Source: Allopusillimonas sp048270225 (GTDB lineage Bacteria > Pseudomonadota > Gammaproteobacteria > Burkholderiales > Burkholderiaceae_B). From it: DNA of 64,000 bases. The first letter of the stretch is position 1; each line of letters opens with the position of its first letter. Below, piece after piece: positions 22,417 through 30,205 of this stretch. The notes under the pieces were generated by a model that saw only the letters and a list, made by a program, of their open reading frames with translations, was not told the origin of the DNA and ran no database searches. The DNA is taken from positions 69,016 to 133,015 of the forward strand of contig JBLWTG010000012.1 of NCBI GenBank assembly GCA_048270225.1, given 5' to 3'. The position numbers were made by a program, and so were the translations under genes.

Positions 22417-23757
22417 ATGACGCACACGACACTGTGGTTATCGCAGATACAGTTCTATACCAGTCTCGGGTTCATGGCGCTCTTTCTCATGACAGAGGTC
22501 GGCCTGGCCTGGATGCTGGTCTATTTCAGGATACGGTCGCTTTCTGCACCGGCGGATACCTGGATGGCCGCTTACCGCTTCTGGGTGAGAGTGTTTGCAC
22601 TGGCGTTCATCCTGGCTTTCGCTGCCGGTCTGCCCGTGTTCATCCAGTTCGGCAGCCTGTGGCCGGCGTTGATGGGCAAAATCGGCGACGTCGCCGGCCC
22701 TCTGCTTGCTGCGGGCATCACGTCAGTGTTTGTTTTCAAGTCCTGCTTTCTGGGCGCCATGCTGTTCGGCGAGCGCCGCCTTTCCGACAAGGCCCATGCC
22801 GTCGTGGTGTTCATGGTGGCCGTGGGTGCGCTGGTCATGGCCTTCTGGCTGCTGGCGCTGGTGTCGTGGATGCATGTGCCCATGGGCGCCGTCATGCACG
22901 ATGATCAGTATCAGGTCAGTGACTGGGCGGCCGTCATCTTCAATCCGGCCCTGCCCTGGTATGCGGGGCTGTTTCTGGGCGCGAGCATGTTGCTGGCGGC
23001 ATTTCTGGTCATGGGCGTCGTCGCTGCCCAGTCCCTGCGCCGCCCATCCCAGGAAAACGAACGCCTCGCCTTCCGTGCCGCGGTCCGGCTGGCCTGCGTC
23101 TGCGTTGTTCTGCAGGTGGTGTTCGTGACAGGCGCAGGCCTGGTGACTGCCCGCTACCAGCCGGCCAAGGCCGCGGCCACGGCGGGGTACTGGCACAGCG
23201 GCCAGCAGCCCGATCTTGTATTGCTGGGCTGGCCCGATGCAGCACTGCGCGACAATCGCGCCGCCTGGCGCTGGCGGCATGCCGGCGGCCGCTGGCTGGG
23301 TCAGGATCCGCATGGTGTCTTGCGTGGTCTGGACCAGTTCTCGGGCATGGCGCCGCCGGTCGCCGCCACGTTCTGGTCATTCCGGCTGGCGGTGCTGGCT
23401 GGCCTGCTGATGGCGGTCACGGCCTGGATAACCGGTTGGCGGGCGCACCGCCATGGCTATGATCCGGGCGCCATGTCGCGCGGCTGGCGCCATATCCTCA
23501 CCGGCACGGCTTTTCTCGCATGGGTCATGGCGCTGGCCGGCGTCGCCCATGTGTTGCTGGGCGCCTATCCTTATGCAGTGAACGGCACTGTGACGATAGA
23601 CGAAGTGGCAGGCGCGACACCGGCTGGCGTACTTGCCTGCAGTCTGCTGGCGTTCAGCATCGTGTATCTGCTGTTTGTTGGCGGCTTTCTCCATGCGCTC
23701 AGGCACATTGCCCGCTACGGGGTGGTGCCGGTCGCGCGGCGCAGGGGGCGAGCATGA
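22417..23757 (+). CDS. CydA-like membrane protein lacking the haem ligands (cytochrome bd subunit I homologue)
   Basis: 446-residue polytopic membrane protein clearly homologous to cytochrome bd quinol oxidase subunit I: LSQIQFYTSLGF, IQFGSLW, GDVAGPLLA, QPAKAAA, LLGWPD, PPVAATFWSFR and a short Q loop as in CIO-type enzymes. Aligned by hand to E. coli CydA from memory, the haem d ligand H19 becomes M20, the b558 ligands H186 and M393 become L185 and A325, the b595 ligand E445 becomes L373, and channel glutamates E99 and E107 become G100 and K108. R391 and K252 are kept (R323, K251) while quinol-site E257 is A256. Haem d oxygen chemistry as in E. coli therefore looks unlikely. The stop overlaps the start of the CydB-like gene (ATGA). 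Role unknown; a quinone-binding or structural paralogue is one option. Confidence 0.85.
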   Translation: MTHTTLWLSQIQFYTSLGFMALFLMTEVGLAWMLVYFRIRSLSAPADTWMAAYRFWVRVFALAFILAFAAGLPVFIQFGSLWPALMGKIGDVAGPLLAAGITSVFVFKSCFLGAMLFGERRLSDKAHAVVVFMVAVGALVMAFWLLALVSWMHVPMGAVMHDDQYQVSDWAAVIFNPALPWYAGLFLGASMLLAAFLVMGVVAAQSLRRPSQENERLAFRAAVRLACVCVVLQVVFVTGAGLVTARYQPAKAAATAGYWHSGQQPDLVLLGWPDAALRDNRAAWRWRHAGGRWLGQDPHGVLRGLDQFSGMAPPVAATFWSFRLAVLAGLLMAVTAWITGWRAHRHGYDPGAMSRGWRHILTGTAFLAWVMALAGVAHVLLGAYPYAVNGTVTIDEVAGATPAGVLACSLLAFSIVYLLFVGGFLHALRHIARYGVVPVARRRGRA

Positions 23758-24851
23758 TCGATGCGTTCGCCACCGCGTTGGGGTTCGGCGTACAGGACCC
23801 ATCTTTCTGGATGCCCCTGGTGTTCATGGCCCTGTTCTTTGTCATTATCGTCGCCGCTGCCGTCCTGGACGGCTTCGACATTGGCGTAGGGTGCCTGGCG
23901 CTGTTCGCGCCCGCACGGCTGCGTCCGCGCATGCTGGGGCTGCTCAGCCCATGGCGCGACGCCAATGAATTCTGGCTCTTTCTGGGACTGGGTCTGTTCC
24001 TCACCGCGTTTCCGGGAGCCTGGGGCGCAGTCATGGGCCAGCTGTATCTGCCGCTGACCATGCTTGCCCTGGGAGTTTTATTGCGCTCGGTCTCCTTCGA
24101 AATGCGGCTGCGCTCGCCGCGCCCCCAGCAAAGCCGCTGGCTCAAGGGCTTTGCGCTGGGCTCTTTGCTGACTGCGCTGGCGCACGGGTTTCTGCTGGGG
24201 CAGATTGTGGTGTCTTATCAGACAGATGGCGGGTATCTGTGGTTTTCAGTATTTATCAGCCTGTGCGCCCTGGCGGCGTATTGCCTGCTGGGGGCGGCCT
24301 GGCTGATGATGCGCGTGGGCGGGGAGCTCAGGGCCCGGTCCGTGATATGGGGCAGGCGCGCGGTGCGCTGGACGGCGGCGGGCGCGGTCGGGGTGACGGT
24401 CGTGCTGGCCTTTGCCAACGGCGGCATCTTTCTCAAATGGAGCGATGGGCCGCATCCCGCCGTGGTGCCTGTCTTGTGGGGCGTGCTGTTGATCTGTTTT
24501 GTTTCCACCGAAATGTGCCTGCAGCGCATGATCCACAGCAGCTACCGCAACACCGCCTTGCCATTCGCCATGACGCTGCTGGTGTTTCTTGTCATACTCT
24601 GCGGGCTGGGTTACAGCTTCTTCCCCTACCTGGTGCTGGACGACATCACGATCTGGGATGCGGCCGCGTCGGTCTCTTCGCTCAGGTTGGTGCTGTCCTG
24701 CGTGGTGATCGCATTGCCGGTGGCATTGATTTTCAATTTGCGGGTGTACTGGCGCATGTTTGGTCTGTCCCGCCCGCCTGAGCCGCCGAGTTTTCAGGGC
24801 GCTGCGCCCAGAGCTGCCCTGCTGCGTGCGCCGCCCTCTGACCGCCCATAA
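23754..24851 (+). CDS. CydB-like membrane protein (cytochrome bd subunit II homologue)
   Basis: 365-residue polytopic membrane protein of the CydB family. The family start is seen as IIVAAAVLDGFDIGVGCLALF, then SPWRDANEFWLFLGLGLFLTAFPGAW, PLTMLALGVLLRSVSFEMR and the C-terminal YSFFPYLVLDDITIWDAAAS. CydB itself binds no haem and pairs with CydA through the membrane. The ATG overlaps the stop of the upstream gene by four bases, implying coupled translation and a 1:1 complex with the divergent CydA-like protein. No CydX-type small subunit and no cydDC genes follow; the next gene is convergent. The C-terminal 25 residues are Pro/Ala-rich and probably disordered. Confidence 0.85.
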   Translation: MIDAFATALGFGVQDPSFWMPLVFMALFFVIIVAAAVLDGFDIGVGCLALFAPARLRPRMLGLLSPWRDANEFWLFLGLGLFLTAFPGAWGAVMGQLYLPLTMLALGVLLRSVSFEMRLRSPRPQQSRWLKGFALGSLLTALAHGFLLGQIVVSYQTDGGYLWFSVFISLCALAAYCLLGAAWLMMRVGGELRARSVIWGRRAVRWTAAGAVGVTVVLAFANGGIFLKWSDGPHPAVVPVLWGVLLICFVSTEMCLQRMIHSSYRNTALPFAMTLLVFLVILCGLGYSFFPYLVLDDITIWDAAASVSSLRLVLSCVVIALPVALIFNLRVYWRMFGLSRPPEPPSFQGAAPRAALLRAPPSDRP

Positions 24852-24928
24852 GGCTGCAATCGTCCCTTAGAGTATGCCTGCAGGGCAAGGTTATGCGAAC
24901 AGGCGAACAGGCGTGCAGCGGGGCGCCC

Positions 24929-26332
24929 TCACGCCGCCGGGTCGGACAGCGGAAGCAGAATGCTGACGAGCAGCCCCCCTGATTTGGCCTCGCCCAGTTC
25001 CAGGGTGCCGTGGTGGGCGCCGACGATGGCCTCGGCCAGCGCCAGGCCGAGCCCGACTGAACCCGTACGCGTGCGGGCATCGTCCAGCCGCGAAAAAGGC
25101 CGCAAGGCCTCGGCTCGACGCTGCGGGCCGATACCCGGGCCGTGGTCGGACACGGTGATCAAGGCCTGGCCGCCGCTGGTGGCCAGCGCGATTTCCACCG
25201 GCGGCGCGCCGTGGTTGAGTGCATTGGTGATCAGGTTGTCCAGCAGGCGTCCCAGGGCGGCCCTGTCGGCGTTCAGGCGCAGCGGCTGGCGCACATTGCG
25301 CAACAGCCTGACCGGACTGCCGGCGCTTTCCCAGGCCAGCACCTGCTCCTCGAGCCAGGTATTGAGCACCAGCGGCGCAAATTTATAGGAACCCGGATCG
25401 GAGCCGCGCACAAAGCCGATAAACTGATCGACCATGCGCTGCATGTCCTGCAGATCATTGCGCATGCCTTCCTTGAGCGCGTCGTCGCTGGCCATTTCGA
25501 TACGCAGCCACATGCGCGACAGCGGGCCTTTCAGATCGTGCGGCAGGCCGGCCAGCAGGGTGCGTTGCACCGCGCTGGTTTCCGCAAGCGTGTCCAGCAT
25601 GGCATTGAATCGTTCGCCCAATACGCGTGTTTCACGCGGCCCCGAGGGCCTGACGCGCGTGGGCTGGCCCGCGGCATATTGGTCAGCGGCCTTGGCCAGG
25701 CGCGTGAGCGGACGCGTGATATTCCAGGAAAAGGCGGCAGAGAGCAGCAGCAATAGTCCCATGCCGGTGAGCCACACCACGATGACCGGGGTCGATACCG
25801 GCGGCGCGATGCGGTCGAGCGGTATCACCAGCCATTCGCGGTTGTACTCGCCCTCGTGCAGGCTGGCGTCGGGCAGCAGGGATATATACAGGCGCGGCGT
25901 GGACCCGCGCGAGAGTGCGACCCGGGTTTCATCGTTGAGCCGCTGGTTCAGCGCATTGACGAAGCCGCGCAGATTGTCCCGGATGTCGTTGGCGGCCGGC
26001 GGCGGGGCGCGGTGCGTGGGGTGGGCGTGGCGGTGCCCCTCGACGCTGGCGTCCGAGGGCAGGCTGCGCGACCATAGCCGCCATTCATTCTGGGAGGCGC
26101 GCTGCACGAAGTCGGCGCGCTCGCTGCTGGGGATTTCCGCCAGCGACGCGCGCAGGGTGCGGATGGTCGTGGCGGTCAGCTCCACCGCCACTTCTTCGGT
26201 GAATTTCTTGCGGTAATAGGCCGCCGTGGCAAAAGTGGCGGCCTGCACCAGCAGGATGGTGCCCAGCGTCAGCAGCACCATGCGCGCATGCAGGGAGCGG
26301 GGCAACAGCGAACGCAGTTTCATGTAAATCAA
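24929..26332 (-). CDS. risS: RisS/EnvZ-like sensor histidine kinase
   Basis: 467-residue inner-membrane sensor kinase: TM1 about residues 18-40, a periplasmic sensor of roughly 140 residues that contains a His-rich stretch (EGHRHAHPTHRA), TM2 about 180-200, HAMP, then the dimerisation/phosphoacceptor helix with His near residue 264 (LPHDLKGPLSRM) and the ATPase domain with N box (NLITNALNHG), G1 (DHGPGIG) and G2 (GSVGLGLALAEAIV). The H box departs from the usual SHDLRTPL. ATGA overlap with the regulator gene stop shows coupling. The pair resembles Bordetella RisAS, which sits in the OmpR/EnvZ class; the signal is not known. Confidence 0.85.
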   Translation of the reverse strand: MIYMKLRSLLPRSLHARMVLLTLGTILLVQAATFATAAYYRKKFTEEVAVELTATTIRTLRASLAEIPSSERADFVQRASQNEWRLWSRSLPSDASVEGHRHAHPTHRAPPPAANDIRDNLRGFVNALNQRLNDETRVALSRGSTPRLYISLLPDASLHEGEYNREWLVIPLDRIAPPVSTPVIVVWLTGMGLLLLLSAAFSWNITRPLTRLAKAADQYAAGQPTRVRPSGPRETRVLGERFNAMLDTLAETSAVQRTLLAGLPHDLKGPLSRMWLRIEMASDDALKEGMRNDLQDMQRMVDQFIGFVRGSDPGSYKFAPLVLNTWLEEQVLAWESAGSPVRLLRNVRQPLRLNADRAALGRLLDNLITNALNHGAPPVEIALATSGGQALITVSDHGPGIGPQRRAEALRPFSRLDDARTRTGSVGLGLALAEAIVGAHHGTLELGEAKSGGLLVSILLPLSDPAA

Positions 26333-27030
26333 GGGGAAAAACGGTATCCGACACCCCAGACCGTCTGGATCCAGCGCGGCTGCTTCGGGTCATCTTCGAT
26401 GGCGCGGCGCAGCCGCAGGATGGCGATATCTATGGCGCGGTCGTTGCGTTCGCCTTCGTCGTCGTCGCGCGCCAGCGCCAGCAGGCGGTCGCGAGAAAGC
26501 GGCTTGCCCGGGTTGCCGACCAGCGCCTCAAGAAGATTGACCTCGCCACCGGTCAGCTTGATGATTTCCTCGCCCTTGAGCAACTGGCGCGTGGCGGGGT
26601 CGAAGACAAACGGTCCGAAGGCTACGGGCTTGTCTTTATTGAGTGCAGAGGCGCCTTTTTTGCGGCGCAGCACCGCTTCGATCCTGGCCAGCAGCTCGCG
26701 CGGATCGAACGGCTTGCCCAGGTAGTCGTCCGCGCCTGCTTCCAGGCCGATGACGCGGTCTACGGTTTCATCGCGCGCGGTCAGTAAAATAACGGGTATG
26801 TCCTCGCCCTGCTGGCGCAGTTTCCGGCAGGCCTCGGCGCCATCGCCGTCCGGCATCATGCGATCGAGCACAATGAGATCGGGTGAGTATCGCTGTATGC
26901 GTTCCGGCAGGTCGCCTGCATCCGGTGCCAGCAATGTGTCATAGTTGTGGCGGTTCAGGTAATCTGCCAGGAGCTGCCGCAAGGCGGGGTCGTCATCGAC
27001 GACCAGCACTTTCAAAAGGGAGTTTTCCAT
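26329..27030 (-). CDS. risA: RisA/OmpR-like response regulator
   Basis: 233-residue OmpR/PhoB-class regulator. The receiver domain is intact: VVDDDPALRQ acidic pocket, phosphoacceptor Asp in LIVLDRMMP, LLTARDE and Lys in LGKPFDPREL. The C-terminal winged-helix domain contains KLTGGEVNLLEALVGNPGKPLSR, RAIDIAILRLRRAIEDDP and IQTVWGVGYRF. It is the first gene of a two-gene operon with the sensor kinase and is divergent from the chloride channel gene (110 bases apart). Targets are not visible here; in Bordetella RisA affects virulence-repressed genes and motility, which may not carry over. Confidence 0.9.
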   Translation of the reverse strand: MENSLLKVLVVDDDPALRQLLADYLNRHNYDTLLAPDAGDLPERIQRYSPDLIVLDRMMPDGDGAEACRKLRQQGEDIPVILLTARDETVDRVIGLEAGADDYLGKPFDPRELLARIEAVLRRKKGASALNKDKPVAFGPFVFDPATRQLLKGEEIIKLTGGEVNLLEALVGNPGKPLSRDRLLALARDDDEGERNDRAIDIAILRLRRAIEDDPKQPRWIQTVWGVGYRFSP

Positions 27031-27140
27031 ATGTTGCCAGTGTGCCCCGGGACGACTGTGCTGCGCAAGCCGGTGGAAATGGATTGAAATAGATACACAG
27101 CTTGCGTTATGGTTTGCGACTCTTCTTTTATGGACCTCCT

Positions 27141-28928
27141 ATGATCCGCAACAGCGTGCAGTCTATGCGCCAGCAGCTGGCTGGCTATTCATGGCTGTCA
27201 GATTTGCCGGCCATGCTGTGCTGGGCTGCGCTGGTGGGCGTGCTGGGAGCCTTGTCCACCATCGCCTTCCACGAGGGCATGCATTTGCTGCAAACACTGG
27301 CCACGGGAAAGAGCGGATCCATCGTCGGGATCACCAAAAGCCTGCCCTGGTACGGGCGTCTGCTGTTTCCCGCAGCGGGCGGCATCATTGCGGGGATATT
27401 GCTGTGGGGGGCGGCACGCGTGGGCTCGCGCGCCAACTCAGACTACATGGAAGCTGTCGCCATCGGCGACGGACGGCTCTCCATCCGGCAGGGCCTGCTG
27501 CGTTCGCTCTCGTCGCTGTTCACGGTCGTGTCCGGCGGGTCTATCGGGCGCGAGGGCGCCATGGTGCACCTGGCCTCGCTGAGCGCATCCACCATAGGCC
27601 GCTTTACCTATTTCAGCACCTCCCGACTGCGCCTGCTGGTGGCATGCGGCGCGGCGGCAGGGGTCGCCGCCGCTTATGGCGCGCCCATCGCGGGCGCTCT
27701 GTTCGTGGCCGAGATCGTGCTCGGCACCATGACCATGCAGTCGTTCGGACCGCTCATGGTGGCGGCGGCGACCGCCAACATCGTCATGCGCACGACAGGG
27801 CATTACCAGACCACATACGCCATGCAGGACATGCCGCAGATTCCCGGCGTCGAGGTCCTGCCTTTCATCTTTCTTGGCGTGCTTGCCGGCCTGGGCGCGC
27901 CGCTGTTCCTCAAGTTTCTGGATCTGATCAAGCGGCAGTTCCGCCGCACCGGGCTGCCCTTGCCGCTGCGTCTGGGCCTGGGCGGGCTGCTGGTGGGCGG
28001 GGTGCTGATCTTCATGCCTCAGGCGGCCGGCAACGGCTACAGCGTCGTGCATTCCCTGCTGCATTCGTCCTGGACCTGGCACGCGGTGATGATTGTGCTG
28101 GCCTGCAAGATACTGGCCACCGCGCTGACCGTGGGCTCGGGCGCCGTGGGCGGGGTGTTCACGCCGGCGCTGTTCGTGGGCGGAGCCATGGGCACGCTCT
28201 TTGGCATGGGCATGGTAGCAATCTGGCCGGCGATGCACGTGCCGGTGTATATGTACACGCTGGTCGGCATGGGCAGTTTTCTGGGGGCCGCCACAAGCGC
28301 GCCGTTGATGGCCATTCTGATGATTTTCGAGATGACGCTCAGCTACCAGATTGTGCTGCCGCTCATGCTGTCCTGTGTCATCGCCTATTTTGTATCAAGA
28401 GCCGTCGCCGAGGTGGCGATGTATGATGTCACGGTGGCGCGCGAGCGCGACCAGGTGCTGCGCCAGCGTCTGCGCAATACCGTGATCAGCGATCTGGTCC
28501 GGCCTGCCGATACCGTGGTGCAGGTCACCGCGCCGCTCAGCGAGGCGGTGCAGCTTTTCCTCGAATATCCCGTCCGGTATATTTATGTGGTCGATGAGGG
28601 CAATGTTTTCCAAGGCGTGATTGCGCAGCAGGACCTCACCAGCTTATTGCTGACTCAGGGAGACCTGGAACAGAAAAACGCCGGAGAAGTGATCCGGCGC
28701 GATTTTGTCAAAACACTGCATGCCGACATGTCGCTGGACCAAGCCCAGGACTATTTCGTTCAGTTTCGCGGCGAACGCCTGCCGGTCGTCAGCCGTGATG
28801 AACATCCTGTGTTATTGGGCGTTGTGTACAAGTCAGCAGTGCTCGAGAAGTACAGTGCGCTCAAACGCTCCCTGGACGCCAGCGCCGAAGCCATGCTGGA
28901 TTTTGTTGTGGGCCGCCGGAGGCGGTAA
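27141..28928 (+). CDS. clcB: ClcB-like chloride channel with C-terminal CBS domains
   Basis: 595-residue CLC-family protein: about 440 residues of membrane core followed by a CBS pair (DLVRPADTVVQV to the C-terminus). Filter motifs are present as GGSIGREGAM (with the external gating glutamate) and GSGAVGGVFTPALF (GxFxP). At the position of the internal proton glutamate of E. coli ClcA the sequence reads FVAEIVLG, with Ile in place of the second Glu, which in studied CLCs goes with uncoupled chloride channels rather than H+/Cl- antiporters. The ATG at 27141 starts near the first helix; there is no good ribosome site. The usher-like gene starts 10 bases after the stop. Confidence 0.85.
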   Translation: MIRNSVQSMRQQLAGYSWLSDLPAMLCWAALVGVLGALSTIAFHEGMHLLQTLATGKSGSIVGITKSLPWYGRLLFPAAGGIIAGILLWGAARVGSRANSDYMEAVAIGDGRLSIRQGLLRSLSSLFTVVSGGSIGREGAMVHLASLSASTIGRFTYFSTSRLRLLVACGAAAGVAAAYGAPIAGALFVAEIVLGTMTMQSFGPLMVAAATANIVMRTTGHYQTTYAMQDMPQIPGVEVLPFIFLGVLAGLGAPLFLKFLDLIKRQFRRTGLPLPLRLGLGGLLVGGVLIFMPQAAGNGYSVVHSLLHSSWTWHAVMIVLACKILATALTVGSGAVGGVFTPALFVGGAMGTLFGMGMVAIWPAMHVPVYMYTLVGMGSFLGAATSAPLMAILMIFEMTLSYQIVLPLMLSCVIAYFVSRAVAEVAMYDVTVARERDQVLRQRLRNTVISDLVRPADTVVQVTAPLSEAVQLFLEYPVRYIYVVDEGNVFQGVIAQQDLTSLLLTQGDLEQKNAGEVIRRDFVKTLHADMSLDQAQDYFVQFRGERLPVVSRDEHPVLLGVVYKSAVLEKYSALKRSLDASAEAMLDFVVGRRRR

Positions 28929-28938
28929 GGGTTGTGCT

Positions 28939-30198
28939 GTGTACCGTTTGTTTACGACAACAGTGGTCTGGAGCCTGATGGCAGGCCTGTCCTCGGTCAG
29001 CGCGCAGGCGCTGACCGGTGCTCGTCCGAGGATGGAAACGGCAGGCTATGCCGCCGAGCCTGGCTGGCACGGATGGGGTCCTGCGCAGGCCTATGCAGTG
29101 CCGCAGCGCGGGGCTATCCGCGTCACTCAGTTACCGGCTCCGCCTGTGGCGGTGGAGGCCGTCTCCGACGATCCCATTGATGATGCGTTGGCGCGCGACC
29201 CATCCCCCTACGGTGCCAGCTTGCCCGGGCTGCCATTGCCCGGATCGGCCGCGACGGATGAAGACAATACCGGATATCCCGGCGAAATACTCCCTCCGCT
29301 CGTTCCGGAACGCTACACCTGGGATTACCTGGATACGCCCTCCTGGTCTTCCGCAGGGGTCTCCAGCTCATCGCCTGGCTTGCGCGGCGCGCCGAATCTG
29401 CGCCAGGTGGGACTGGGCCATACCGGCACCAGCCTGCCCTGGAGCGTGGGCGCCAGCAGTTGGGCATTTACCGGCGACCTGGGCGCCGACATCTCCGTGG
29501 GCAGCCAGGAGGTCGGCAAGCCCGAGTGGGCGCGCGGCGCCAAGCTGGGCGGCGTCAATATTGCTGACGCCCAGCCGCATGCAAGCAATGCCGAGCCAAC
29601 CTGGAATTATTCCGTGACGCTGGGCGCCCTCGACGGCGCACCGTCTGGCGATAGCGGCGATCTTGCCTACGGGGCGGGCGCGGGCTATGCGTCGCTCAGC
29701 TACGGCCTGAGCCAGGCGCTTACATTGGAATCCCAGGTAGAAGTCGCGCCTTCCCTGGTGTCCACCGGCCTGGGCGGCGAGCTGCGTACCAGTTGGGGCG
29801 CGTGGAGCGCCGGTGTGGCGCGCGCCAGCGGCAGTCTGTACAAGGGATGGCGTTACCAGACCGCCTATACGGTGGATGTGCTGGACAATCTGCAGCTCAC
29901 CTGGCTTAACGAAGCCATGACGGCAGGGTTCAGCGACCTGAGCTCCTACGAAAACGGCCCGTCGTCCGGTGGCGCCAACCGGCAAAAATGGTCAGCCACC
30001 ATCCCCGCGGGGCGCTGGGGCGACATCAGCGGCAGCTACGAAAGCCTCAGCCCCGCGACGGGCGATTCGCAGCGCAGCTTCGGCCTTACACAGCAGTTCT
30101 GGTACAGCCCCAATCTGCAGATTGGTCTGAGTGCCAAGCGCGAGATCGTGAGCGGGGACTATGATGTAGGCATTCGTTTCTCCGTACCTGTATTCTGA
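28939..30198 (+). CDS. secreted outer-membrane beta-barrel protein resembling part of a fimbrial usher
   Basis: 419-residue protein with a signal peptide (YRLFTTTVVWSLMAGLSSVSAQA) and GTG start at 28939, supported by AAGGG at 28927-28931. Residues about 25-130 are Pro-rich and low complexity. From about 145 on, the sequence is made of alternating amphipathic strands with usher-like turns (YGLSQALTLESQVEVAP, LGGELRTSWGAWSAGVARA, KGWRYQTAYTVD, ATIPAGRWGDISGSYESLS), and it ends in Phe (FSVPVF), a usual BamA-recognition end for outer-membrane barrels. It is far shorter than an usher (~800 aa), and no pilin or chaperone gene is near. Possibly a small usher-derived porin or adhesin-export barrel; function unknown. 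Confidence 0.6.
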   Translation: MYRLFTTTVVWSLMAGLSSVSAQALTGARPRMETAGYAAEPGWHGWGPAQAYAVPQRGAIRVTQLPAPPVAVEAVSDDPIDDALARDPSPYGASLPGLPLPGSAATDEDNTGYPGEILPPLVPERYTWDYLDTPSWSSAGVSSSSPGLRGAPNLRQVGLGHTGTSLPWSVGASSWAFTGDLGADISVGSQEVGKPEWARGAKLGGVNIADAQPHASNAEPTWNYSVTLGALDGAPSGDSGDLAYGAGAGYASLSYGLSQALTLESQVEVAPSLVSTGLGGELRTSWGAWSAGVARASGSLYKGWRYQTAYTVDVLDNLQLTWLNEAMTAGFSDLSSYENGPSSGGANRQKWSATIPAGRWGDISGSYESLSPATGDSQRSFGLTQQFWYSPNLQIGLSAKREIVSGDYDVGIRFSVPVF

Positions 30199-30205
30199 TC
30201 CCCGC

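Noticed and set aside
24852..24928. Possible CydX-type small subunit after the CydB-like gene
   Set aside because: No start codon with a hydrophobic 30-40 residue frame is present in the gap.
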